Assembly (NCBI GenBank): GCA_937873655.1
Contig: CALMYQ010000127.1
Coordinates: 1-61,736 of the forward strand
DNA length: 61,736 bases
Direction: 5' to 3'
From: an uncultured Lewinella sp.
GTDB lineage: Bacteria > Bacteroidota > Bacteroidia > Chitinophagales > Saprospiraceae
Position numbers and translations under genes: made by a program. Numbering within the stretch: position 1 is the first letter of the stretch; each line of letters starts with the position of its first letter. The notes under the pieces are model-generated. The model ran no database searches. It saw only the letters and a list, made by a program, of their open reading frames with translations, and had not been told where the DNA came from. Positions 8,232-16,169 of this stretch are shown here, one piece after another.

Positions 8232-9551
8232 ATGGCAGAAACGGTGATACTCGGAGGCGGTGAGAGCGGGGTAGGGGCGGCGGTGCTGGCCCATAAAGCG
8301 GGTTTGAATGTTTTTCTCTCGGATAAAGGTGAAATCCGGGATAAGTATAAACAGGAATTGAACGAAAAAGGCATTCCATACGAGGAAGGCCGGCACGACT
8401 GGGACCGCATTCTGGCGGCTTCGGAGGTGATCAAAAGCCCGGGGATACCCGATAAGGTGCCCCTGGTGCAAGCCCTGAAAGTGGCGGGAAAGCCCGTCAT
8501 TGATGAGGTTGAATTCGCCTCCCGCTACACGGATGCCACCCTGATCGGCATTACAGGCAGCAACGGCAAAACGACGACAACCCTGTTGACCTGGCACCTC
8601 CTGCATTCGGCAGGCCTGGATGCCGCGCTGGTCGGAAATGTCGGATTCAGCTTTGCCAGAAGGGTGGCGGAAAGCCCGGCGCCGATCTATGTGCTGGAAT
8701 TGAGCAGCTTTCAATTGGACGGGATCGTGCGGTTCAGACCGCATATCTCCATCCTGCTGAACATCACGCCGGATCACCTGGATCGGTACGACTACGAGTT
8801 TTCCAACTACGTCCGCTCCAAATTCCGGATCGTCATGAATCAGCGCCCGGAAGACCGGTTTCTCTACTTCAGCGAGGACCCCAACGTGATGAACTACCTG
8901 AAGAGCCATGAGGTCAAACCGGCCAGACTGGCGATTCACGGCGGGATGATCATGGGGACCCGGATCGAAGTCGTCGGACAGGAATACGACCTGGCCCCGA
9001 CCCGGTTGCTGGGCAAACACAATGCCGTCAATGCCCTGTTCGCTGCCAATGTCGCGGTCATGATGGGGGTAAAACCAGATAAGATCCGGCAGGGGTTGGA
9101 AAGTTTCCAGCCGGCGCCGCACCGGATGGAGGATTCAGGGACAATCAACGGGGTCCTGTTCATCAACGACAGCAAGGCCACCAATGTGGATGCTGTGTTT
9201 TACGCCCTGCAGTCAATGACCGTGCCGACGGTTTGGATCGTCGGCGGTCAGGACAAAGGCAACGATTACGGACCGTTGATGCCGCTGGTGAAGGAAAAGG
9301 TCAAAGCCATTGTTTGCCTGGGCGCCGATAACAGCAAATTGCTGGCCGCTTTCGGCCCGCTGAACAAACCGGTGGAAGAGGCCAATACCGCGGAATCAGC
9401 CGTTGGGAAAGCCCTGGCGCTGGCCGAACCCGGAGAAGTGGTGTTACTGTCCCCTGCCTGCGCAAGTTTCGACCTGTTCAGGAATTATGAGGACCGGGGC
9501 GAGCAGTTCAAAGCGGCTGTCCGGAAGTTGATGGTTTATGATGGTTTATGA
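8232..9551 (+). CDS. murD: UDP-MurNAc-L-alanine:D-glutamate ligase MurD
   Basis: A 439-aa Mur ligase adding D-glutamate. It has an N-terminal Rossmann domain (ILGGGESGVGAAVLA), the ATP loop GITGSNGKTTTT near residue 110, NITPDHLDRY near 177 and NDSKATNVDA near 313. The last six residues (MVYDGL) and the stop codon are encoded by the first units of the 10-bp tandem repeat that starts at 9531, so the original C-terminus probably ended a few residues earlier or was replaced by the repeat. Confidence 0.96.
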   Translation: MAETVILGGGESGVGAAVLAHKAGLNVFLSDKGEIRDKYKQELNEKGIPYEEGRHDWDRILAASEVIKSPGIPDKVPLVQALKVAGKPVIDEVEFASRYTDATLIGITGSNGKTTTTLLTWHLLHSAGLDAALVGNVGFSFARRVAESPAPIYVLELSSFQLDGIVRFRPHISILLNITPDHLDRYDYEFSNYVRSKFRIVMNQRPEDRFLYFSEDPNVMNYLKSHEVKPARLAIHGGMIMGTRIEVVGQEYDLAPTRLLGKHNAVNALFAANVAVMMGVKPDKIRQGLESFQPAPHRMEDSGTINGVLFINDSKATNVDAVFYALQSMTVPTVWIVGGQDKGNDYGPLMPLVKEKVKAIVCLGADNSKLLAAFGPLNKPVEEANTAESAVGKALALAEPGEVVLLSPACASFDLFRNYEDRGEQFKAAVRKLMVYDGL

Positions 9552-9666
9552 TGGTTTATTTTGGTTTATGATGGTTTATGATGGTTTGTGGTGGTTATGA
9601 TGGTTTATGATGGTTTATTTTGGTTTATGATGGTTTGTGGTGGTTTATGATGGTTTATTTTGGTTG
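9531..9666 (+). repeat. 10-bp tandem array (ATGGTTTATG)n over the murD stop
   Basis: About 13 units of ATGGTTTATG and variants (ATGGTTTATT, ATGGTTTGTG) in near-perfect 10-bp register, with a higher-order pattern of about 40-50 bp. It begins inside murD and supplies its TGA. A related array is at 34455-34515, and a reverse-complement-like version (CCATAAACAA) at 12250-12325. TTT tracts recurring every 10 bp, one helical turn, would be expected to curve the DNA. Confidence 0.9.
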
Positions 9667-9871
9667 CGGGCGTCAACAACAATAAACCCTCCTGCGCATG
9701 AAGCTACGGCGGGCGGAGCAACAACAAACAACAACAAACCCGCCTTCGCCGAGGCTTTGGCGGGCGGAGCAAACAACAACAAACAACAATAAACCCGCCT
9801 TCGCCGAGGCTTTGGCGGGCGGAGCAAACAACAACAAACAACAACAAACAACAACAAACAACAATAACAAG
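9667..9871. repeat. Palindromic cores plus (AACAACAAAC)n array between murD and ftsW
   Basis: Three cores of the CCGCC ... GGCGG type lie at about 9684-9719, 9739-9770 and 9794-9825. The last two are exact copies in a 55-bp direct repeat. CCCGCC at 9739-9744 pairs with GGCGGG at 9759-9764, with TTCGCCGAGGCTTT in the loop. Between and after them are A/C-rich words (AACAACAAAC, AACAATAAAC) leading straight into the ftsW ATG. Together with the preceding array this is all the murD-ftsW gap (9552-9871) contains. Confidence 0.88.
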
Positions 9872-11014
9872 ATGTCCAATTTTGTAGCACGGATCAATGC
9901 GGAACTGAAGGGCGACAAGGCCATCTGGGCAATCCTTGTATTGTTGGCCATTATTTCCCTGCTGGGCGTTTACAGCGCAACGGGTACCTTGGCATACAGG
10001 GCTACCGGAGGCAACACCGAATGGTTTTTGCTCAAGCAAGGGTTGATTCTGTTTTTCGGCCTGATGCTGACCTACATCTGCCATCTGGTGCATTATACCC
10101 GGTATTCAGCCTGGGCGCCTTACGCCATGGCGGCGGTCATCCCCTTGCTGGTGCTGACCCTGGCCATGGGGACGGAGATCAACGACGCGCGGCGGTGGCT
10201 GGAGTTGCCTTACCTGGGGCTTACTTTTCAGACCTCCGACCTGGCAAAGCTTGCCCTGGTGGTTTATGTGGCCCGGGCCATTTCATCCAAACAGGATTAT
10301 ATCGACGATTGGAAAAGCGCTTTTTTGCCGATCATCGTTCCGGTCCTGATCATTTGCGGGTTGATTGCTCCGGCAGACTTGTCGACAGCCGCGCTGTTGT
10401 TCCTGACCTCGATGGGGATGATGTTCGTGGGCAGGGTAGCCTTGAAATACATCGGCAGCCTCATCGTAGGAGGCCTTATCGTCTTTGCCTTCCTGTATAT
10501 CCTGGGCGATATGTTCCCGGACGCGATCCGGGTGGATACCTGGAGCAGCCGGATCAAGGACTTTATGGGCGGTGAGCAAAGAGAGATCTACCACCAGGCC
10601 GTACAATCCAAGATTGCCATTGCCAATGGCGGTTGGTTCGGACAAGGCCCCGGTAACAGCATCCAGCGGTATTATCTGCCGTCGCCGCATACGGATTATA
10701 TCTACGCCATCATTTGTGAGGAATACGGCGCCATCGGCGGAACCTTACTGGTCGCGCTCTATGTTTTCCTGTTTTTCAGGGTGACGCGGCTGGTGACCAA
10801 AAGCCCGAAAGCCTTCGGCGCCATGATGGCCATGGGGTTGACGATCCTCCTGGTGTTCCAGGCCATGATCAATATGGCGGTAGCCGTGGATCTTGTACCG
10901 GTAACGGGTTTGACCTTGCCGATGGTCAGTTCCGGCGGATCATCGCTGGTATTCACCGCCATTGCATTCGGCGCCATACTGAGCGTCAGCAAATACATTG
11001 AATCGACGACCTGA
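9872..11014 (+). CDS. ftsW: Septal peptidoglycan glycosyltransferase FtsW
   Basis: A 380-aa SEDS-family membrane protein with about ten membrane segments, polymerising lipid II at the septum with FtsI. Family signs: ARRWLELPYLGLTFQTSDLAKLA near residues 105-125, GPGNSIQRYYLPSPHTDYI near 260 and the end block GLTLPMVSSGGSS. I start at ATG 9872 (MSNFVARINAEL). The frame stays open 58 codons further upstream, but that part is translated repeat (QQQTTTN, NNNKQQQ). No ribosome binding site is visible; the codon directly follows the A/C-rich repeat. Confidence 0.95.
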   Translation: MSNFVARINAELKGDKAIWAILVLLAIISLLGVYSATGTLAYRATGGNTEWFLLKQGLILFFGLMLTYICHLVHYTRYSAWAPYAMAAVIPLLVLTLAMGTEINDARRWLELPYLGLTFQTSDLAKLALVVYVARAISSKQDYIDDWKSAFLPIIVPVLIICGLIAPADLSTAALLFLTSMGMMFVGRVALKYIGSLIVGGLIVFAFLYILGDMFPDAIRVDTWSSRIKDFMGGEQREIYHQAVQSKIAIANGGWFGQGPGNSIQRYYLPSPHTDYIYAIICEEYGAIGGTLLVALYVFLFFRVTRLVTKSPKAFGAMMAMGLTILLVFQAMINMAVAVDLVPVTGLTLPMVSSGGSSLVFTAIAFGAILSVSKYIESTT

Positions 11015-11070
11015 TCTGGAAGTCAAACTTGAAAAGGCCCTTAAAACGAAATATTTTGGAAAAGGCCAAC

Positions 11071-12180
11071 TTGAAAATAATCATCAGCGGAGGAGGAACG
11101 GGAGGTCATGTCTTTCCGGCCATAGCCATTGCGGATGCCCTCAAAAAACTGAAGCCCGGCGCCGATATTCTGTTTGTCGGCGCCAAAGGTAAAATTGAAA
11201 TGGAAAAAGTCCCGGCTGCCGGGTACCCGATCAAAGGATTGTGGATCAGCGGTTTTCACCGCCAATTGACATTGCGAAACCTGGCATTCCCGCTCAAGGT
11301 GGCTTCCAGCCTCTGGCAATCCCGGCAGATCATCCGTGAATTCAAACCGGATGTGGCCGTCGGTGTCGGCGGATTTGCCAGCGGGCCCATTCTTCGGGCG
11401 GCTGCGCACCAGGGAATTCCGACGCTTATCCAGGAGCAGAACTCCTATGCGGGCGTAACCAACCGCTTGCTGTCCAGGAATGCCGACCGGATCTGCGTAG
11501 CCTACGAAAAAATGGAGCAGTATTTCCCGGCTGAAAAGATTGCCCTCACCGGCAATCCGGTCCGGAAAGACCTGGTTTCCAGCCAGGCGGACAAACCGGC
11601 TGCGGCAGTACATTTCGGGCTCAACCCCGGTAAGCCGACCGTTTTTGTGTTCGGCGGCAGCCTCGGCGCTTTATCCATCAACGAAGCGATGGAAGCCAAC
11701 GCCGGATTGCTGGCTGAACACCCGGAGATCCAGGTGTTGTGGCAGGTTGGAAAGCTGTACCAGGAACGGTTCGGCGCCGGCCAGACCGCCGCTTTGCCGA
11801 ATGTGCAAGTCCGGCCCTTCATCGACCGGATGGACCTGGCCTACAGCCTCGCCGACCTCGTGGTTTGCCGGGCAGGCGCCCTGACCATCGCCGAACTGCA
11901 GCTCCTGGGCAAACCGGCCATCCTGATCCCTTCCCCAAACGTGGCGGAAGACCATCAGACCAAAAATGCCCTGGCGCTGGTTGAAAAAGATGCGGCCGTA
12001 ATGTTACCCAATAAAGATGCGGCCGAGTCCATCATCCGCAAGAGCCTGGACCTGCTGAATGACCCCGAAAAACGGGCGCTGCTGAGCGGGAATATGCTGA
12101 AAATGGCTAAACCGGATGCGGCGGCGGAGATTGCCCGGATGGTGGTGGGGTTGGGAGAGGGTGAGAGGGTGAGAGGGTGA
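11071..12180 (+). CDS. murG: Lipid II synthase MurG (UDP-GlcNAc transferase)
   Basis: A GT28 enzyme of about 369 aa adding GlcNAc to lipid I at the inner membrane face. The N-terminal GGGTGGHVFPAIAIA loop, VGVGGFASGPILRAA near residue 105, and the C-terminal nucleotide-binding CRAGALTIAEL are diagnostic. The family N-terminus fits a TTG start at 11071 (with GGAAAAGG just upstream). Another TTG at 11029 would add 14 residues. The last ten residues (GLGEGERVRG) and the TGA are written by a GAGGGTGA repeat, as in the O-antigen-ligase gene at 17960. Confidence 0.95.
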   Translation: MKIIISGGGTGGHVFPAIAIADALKKLKPGADILFVGAKGKIEMEKVPAAGYPIKGLWISGFHRQLTLRNLAFPLKVASSLWQSRQIIREFKPDVAVGVGGFASGPILRAAAHQGIPTLIQEQNSYAGVTNRLLSRNADRICVAYEKMEQYFPAEKIALTGNPVRKDLVSSQADKPAAAVHFGLNPGKPTVFVFGGSLGALSINEAMEANAGLLAEHPEIQVLWQVGKLYQERFGAGQTAALPNVQVRPFIDRMDLAYSLADLVVCRAGALTIAELQLLGKPAILIPSPNVAEDHQTKNALALVEKDAAVMLPNKDAAESIIRKSLDLLNDPEKRALLSGNMLKMAKPDAAAEIARMVVGLGEGERVRG

Positions 12181-12325
12181 GCCCGCCTTCGCTTGGAGCT
12201 ACGGCGGATGAGAGGGTGATGCCTTCGGCGGGCGGAACAAAAATAAGCAACCATAAACAAAAACAACAATCATAAACAACCATAAACAAAAACAACAATC
12301 ATAAACAACCATAAACAACAATAAC
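12152..12325. repeat. GAGGGTGA array, core and CCATAAACAA array between murG and murC
   Basis: An 8-bp array GAGAGGGTGA.. overlaps the murG stop. A core follows at 12180-12210 (GCCCGCCTTCGCTTGGAGCTA then CGGCGGATGA), then another GAGGGTGA, a half core GCCTTCGGCGGGCGG at 12221-12235, and an A/C-rich array of CCATAAACAA / AACAACAATCATAAA words with a roughly 30-bp higher-order period to 12325, two bases before the murC GTG. It thus combines the word sets of the 1199 and 9531 loci. Confidence 0.88.
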
Positions 12326-12327
12326 CA

Positions 12328-13704
12328 GTGCATCTGAACGATATCAAAAAGCTCTATTTCATCGGGATCGGCGGCATCGGCATGAGCGCCCTGGCCCGGT
12401 ATTTCAATGGGCTGGGCGTTGAGATCCACGGTTATGACAAGACGGAGACCCCGCTGACGAAAAACCTGGTGGCGGAGGGCATGCAGGTCCACTACACCGA
12501 TGACCCATTGCATATTCCGGCCGGAGTTGACCTGGTGGTTTATACGCCGGCTGTACCGGCCGATCACCTGGAATTGAAGTATTTCAGGGAAAAAGGCTAC
12601 CCCGTGATGAAAAGGGCCGAGGTACTGGGCCTCATCAGCCGGGGCAGGAAAACGGTGGCCATCGCCGGAACGCACGGCAAAACCACAACCAGTTCTCTGG
12701 CAGCCCACGTGCTGCGTACGGGTGGTGTGGATTGCTCGGCGTTCCTGGGCGGGATTGCCGGAAATTTCGGCTCCAACTTCGTGAACGGCGCCGGCGAATG
12801 GGTGGTGGTGGAAGCGGACGAATACGATCGTTCCTTTCTGCAATTGTCGCCCGACCTGGCGGTGATCACCTCCATTGATCCGGATCACCTGGACATTTAC
12901 GGCGACCGGGATGGATTGCTCGAAACGGGTTTCCGCGCCTTTGCCGGCAAGCTCAAACCCGGCGGCAAGATCTGGGTCCGGAGCGGACTGGAGGGGGAAT
13001 TCCTGGGGCTGCACGGCGTGCTGACCTACGGGGTGGAAAGCGGAGAGTATATGAGCTCGGCGGTGCGGGTGGAAGACGGCTTTTTTGTATTTGACTTTGA
13101 AGGCCCGAACGGGAAAATGACCGGACTGAGGCTGTCGCAACCCGGACGGCACAATGTGGAAAATGCGACGTCGGTGATCGCCATTGCCTTAGAGCTGGGG
13201 ATTTCGGAAGGCGCCATCCGCGAGGCGCTGGCCGGTTTCAAAGGCGTTCAACGCCGGTTTGAGGTCATTTTCAGGTCGGACAAAACGGTGTATGTCGATG
13301 ACTACGCCCACCATCCGGCCGAACTGGAAGCGACCATCAGCGCTGCCCGGCAGTTGTTTCCGGGCCGGAAGCTGACGGGCGTATTTCAACCGCACCTGTA
13401 CACCAGGACCCGGGATTTCGCCGATGAGTTCTCCGCAGCTCTCGACAAACTGGATGAAACCATATTGCTGGACATTTACCCGGCAAGGGAAGAACCGATC
13501 GAAGGCGTGGATGCCGCCATGCTGATGAGAAAGATGAAGAGCGCGGCCAAAAGCCTCGAAACCCGGGAAAGCCTGGTCGGCGCCCTGGCTGGAAAGGACC
13601 TGGATATCGTTTTGACGATGGGGGCGGGAAATATCGACACCCTGGTAAAACCCATCGGGGCGATGCTGGAACAAAAACAACGCAATAACGAACAACCGGT
13701 CTGA
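12328..13704 (+). CDS. murC: UDP-MurNAc:L-alanine ligase MurC
   Basis: A 458-aa Mur ligase adding the first residue, L-Ala, of the stem peptide. It opens with YFIGIGGIGMSALARYF, has the ATP loop AIAGTHGKTTTSSL near residue 111, EADEYDRSFL near 172, and VDDYAHHPAEL near 320. The start is GTG at 12328, directly behind the repeat; no earlier in-frame start fits the family N-terminus. A 22-base gap separates it from ftsQ. ddl is not present. Confidence 0.96.
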   Translation: MHLNDIKKLYFIGIGGIGMSALARYFNGLGVEIHGYDKTETPLTKNLVAEGMQVHYTDDPLHIPAGVDLVVYTPAVPADHLELKYFREKGYPVMKRAEVLGLISRGRKTVAIAGTHGKTTTSSLAAHVLRTGGVDCSAFLGGIAGNFGSNFVNGAGEWVVVEADEYDRSFLQLSPDLAVITSIDPDHLDIYGDRDGLLETGFRAFAGKLKPGGKIWVRSGLEGEFLGLHGVLTYGVESGEYMSSAVRVEDGFFVFDFEGPNGKMTGLRLSQPGRHNVENATSVIAIALELGISEGAIREALAGFKGVQRRFEVIFRSDKTVYVDDYAHHPAELEATISAARQLFPGRKLTGVFQPHLYTRTRDFADEFSAALDKLDETILLDIYPAREEPIEGVDAAMLMRKMKSAAKSLETRESLVGALAGKDLDIVLTMGAGNIDTLVKPIGAMLEQKQRNNEQPV

Positions 13705-13726
13705 CGGCCGGAGCATGCGAAGCTAA

Positions 13727-14521
13727 ATGTTGAATGGCGCAATGATCATTAAGGAAGAATATATCGGGATGCTGAAGAGACTCGGCCTCATTGCCGGGGG
13801 CATCGCGGTAATCATGGTGATCATGACCGCCGTGGAATGGAAGGGCGGCAATAAAGTAGCGGATATCGTCATCGAGGTGGAACCGCTGGAGGAAGGCGCC
13901 CTGCTGATCACAAAAGAAGATATTCAAAAGGTGATCGATCGCAGTTTCGGCATTCCCCTGACCGCATTGTCGGTGCGGGAGCTGGAGATCGACCGCCTGG
14001 AAAAGGTGCTGGAAGAAGAACCTTTTATCCTGGATGCGGAAGCCTTTGTGGACGCCAAGAACCGGGTTCGGATCGAGGTGGAACAAAGAAGGCCCATCCT
14101 TCGGATCATTGACAATAACGGACTGAATTACTACCTCGATGACCAGGGAGTGAAAATGCCGCTGTCGCCGCACTTTTCAGCGCGCGTGCTGGTCGCAACC
14201 GGGAATATCCCGCCGCATACGCCGGAATTCCTGGAGCGCAAGAAAAATACCCTGAAGGATGTCTATCAGCTGGCGGACCTGATCAGGGAAGACGAACTGC
14301 TGATGGCGATGATCGAACAGATCCACGTCAGCAACCGGGGTGAGATCACGCTGGTGGCGAAGGTTGGCCCGGCCAAGGTCCTGTTCGGCCAGATGACGGA
14401 TGCGGAGGAGAAGCTGAGGCGGCTGAAGATTTTCTACCAGGAAGTCACGAGCATCGAAGGGTGGCAGAAATACCGCGCGGTCGACCTGCGCTACAAGGGC
14501 CAGGTTGTGGGGGTGAAATGA
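13727..14521 (+). CDS. ftsQ: Cell division protein FtsQ
   Basis: A 264-aa bitopic divisome protein. There is a short cytoplasmic part, one membrane segment at about residues 19-37 (LGLIAGGIAVIMVIMTAVEW), a POTRA-like region (about 60-115, with ITKEDIQKVI and ALSVRELEIDRLEKVL) and a beta domain ending LRYKGQVVGVK. It links early and late divisome proteins through FtsL. The assignment rests on position between murC and ftsA and on this layout. ATGs near 13742 and 13769 are alternative starts. The stop codon directly abuts a 9-bp tandem repeat. Confidence 0.88.
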   Translation: MLNGAMIIKEEYIGMLKRLGLIAGGIAVIMVIMTAVEWKGGNKVADIVIEVEPLEEGALLITKEDIQKVIDRSFGIPLTALSVRELEIDRLEKVLEEEPFILDAEAFVDAKNRVRIEVEQRRPILRIIDNNGLNYYLDDQGVKMPLSPHFSARVLVATGNIPPHTPEFLERKKNTLKDVYQLADLIREDELLMAMIEQIHVSNRGEITLVAKVGPAKVLFGQMTDAEEKLRRLKIFYQEVTSIEGWQKYRAVDLRYKGQVVGVK

Positions 14522-14602
14522 TTGAATTGATTCGATTGGTTCGATTGGTTCGATTGATTCGATTGATTCAATTGATCGGATTGATACGATTGATTCGATT
14601 GA
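14521..14602 (+). repeat. 9-bp tandem array (TTGATTCGA)n at the ftsQ stop
   Basis: After ATGATTGAA come eight units of TTGATTCGA or variants (TTGGTTCGA, TTGATTCAA, TTGATACGA) in 9-bp register. The array begins at the ftsQ TGA. Because nine is a multiple of three, one frame stays open and reads as an (Ile/Val-Arg-Leu)n peptide, from an ATG at 14518 that overlaps the ftsQ stop. Words of the same type, less regular, recur at 23866-23948. The remaining AT-rich 150 bases before ftsA could hold a promoter, but no perfect TAnnTTTG is present. Confidence 0.85.
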
Positions 14603-14752
14603 AAACGTCCGTCAAATGGCCGAAATGCACCGAATGGGGAAAAAGTTTACATTGTTTGTAATTTTTTGTGATAAAAATTTTGAAATATAAATTTTTTGTT
14701 TTATTTTGCAACGATTTTCCTGTATGTTCAGAAGGGGCATACACTCATTTAA

Positions 14753-16078
14753 ATGACGCGTATTATGGAACCAAAACCTGTTAACTCCGGCGTAGTCACG
14801 GCCCTCGACATAGGGACTACCAAAGTCTGCGCCGTGGTAGGCCGCCGCAATGAGCACGGCAAACTGGAAATACTGGGCTTCGGCAAAGTAGATTCGGAAG
14901 GTGTGTTGCGCGGCGTTGTTTCGAACATTGAGAAAACGGTTAAAGCTATTTCCGATGCAACCGGCCTGGCCAAACGCAGCTCGGGTCTTGAATTTGATGT
15001 GGTCCATGTCGGCATTGCCGGCCAGCACATCAAAAGCCTGCAGCACCGCGGGATCCTCACCCGGGACAATGACCACACGGAGATCAGCCAGCGGGACATT
15101 GACCGCCTTGTCAGCGACATGTACAAGCTGGTGTTGCCGCCCGGTGACAAGATCCTCCACGTCATTCCGCAGGAATATACCGTGGACAGCGAACAGGGCA
15201 TCGCCGATCCGATCGGCATGTCGGGGATTCGCCTGGAAGCGAATTTCCACATCATTACCGGCCAGATCACGGCATCCAACAACATCCACCGTTGTGTTGA
15301 ACGGACCGGCATGCGGGTCGCCAACATGACCCTGGAGCCGATCGCTTCGGCAGCGGCCGTCCTCAGCGATGAGGAGAAGGAAGCCGGTATCGCCCTGGTG
15401 GACATCGGCGGCGGCACAACCGATATTACCATCTTCCAGGACGGGATCATCCGGCATACGGCGGTCATTCCGTTCGGCGGCAACGTGATCACCAAGGACA
15501 TCAAGGAAGGTTGCAACGTAATGGTGCAGCAAGCCGAGAAGCTCAAGGTGAAATTCGGCTCCGCCCTTGCCGAAGAAGTTTACGATAACCGCATCATCAC
15601 CATTGCCGGTTTGAAAGGCCGGGATCCCAAAGAGATCTCTGAAAAGAACCTGGCCATGATCATCCAATCCCGCGTTGAAGAGATCCTCGACTATGTGGTC
15701 TGGGAGATCCGCAGGTCGGGATACGAGAAGAAGCTCATCGGCGGGATCGTGCTAACCGGCGGCGGCGCCCTGCTCAACCATATCGACAAACTGACGGCTT
15801 TCCACACGGGTTTCGATACCCGGGTAGGTCTTCCGGTAGAACGCCTGGCGCACGGGTACAAAGCCCAGCTCAACAGTCCGATCTACGCTACGGCTATCGG
15901 CCTGTTGCTCAAAGGGATCGAAGACCTTGAGGCGGGCAAGACGCCCCCGACGCCGGTTGCCGAAAAGGTGGAGGCCGAAACGGTTGCTGTCAAGGACCAG
16001 GACGGCAACAAGTGGTACGAGCAACTTTTTCGCAAAACCAAGGAATGGTTCGAAGCGGAACCGGATAAGGATTTTTAA
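14753..16078 (+). CDS. ftsA: Cell division protein FtsA
   Basis: A 441-aa actin-like protein that tethers FtsZ filaments to the membrane. Phosphate-1 motif ALDIGTTKVCAVVG is near residue 18, the SHS2/1C insert follows, then phosphate-2 ALVDIGGGTTDITIF near 218 and the adenosine motif GGIVLTGGGALL near 330. A long polar linker rich in Pro/Val/Glu (about 390-420) precedes a C-terminal amphipathic segment (WYEQLFRKTKEWFEAE), the membrane anchor. The second ATG at 14765 is an equally plausible start. Confidence 0.96.
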   Translation: MTRIMEPKPVNSGVVTALDIGTTKVCAVVGRRNEHGKLEILGFGKVDSEGVLRGVVSNIEKTVKAISDATGLAKRSSGLEFDVVHVGIAGQHIKSLQHRGILTRDNDHTEISQRDIDRLVSDMYKLVLPPGDKILHVIPQEYTVDSEQGIADPIGMSGIRLEANFHIITGQITASNNIHRCVERTGMRVANMTLEPIASAAAVLSDEEKEAGIALVDIGGGTTDITIFQDGIIRHTAVIPFGGNVITKDIKEGCNVMVQQAEKLKVKFGSALAEEVYDNRIITIAGLKGRDPKEISEKNLAMIIQSRVEEILDYVVWEIRRSGYEKKLIGGIVLTGGGALLNHIDKLTAFHTGFDTRVGLPVERLAHGYKAQLNSPIYATAIGLLLKGIEDLEAGKTPPTPVAEKVEAETVAVKDQDGNKWYEQLFRKTKEWFEAEPDKDF

Positions 16079-16169
16079 GATTGTTTAGACGCAATATTTA
16101 AACGTTGGACGGGCGCCTACTGATACTAACCGAGGCCCGCCGGCAAGTTTTAACTTAAAAGCAGGAATC

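Noticed and set aside
9698..9871. 58-residue N-terminal extension of FtsW
   Set aside because: The residues (QQQTTTN, NNNKQQQ, AEALAGG) are translation of the repeat element; the family N-terminus begins at ATG 9872.
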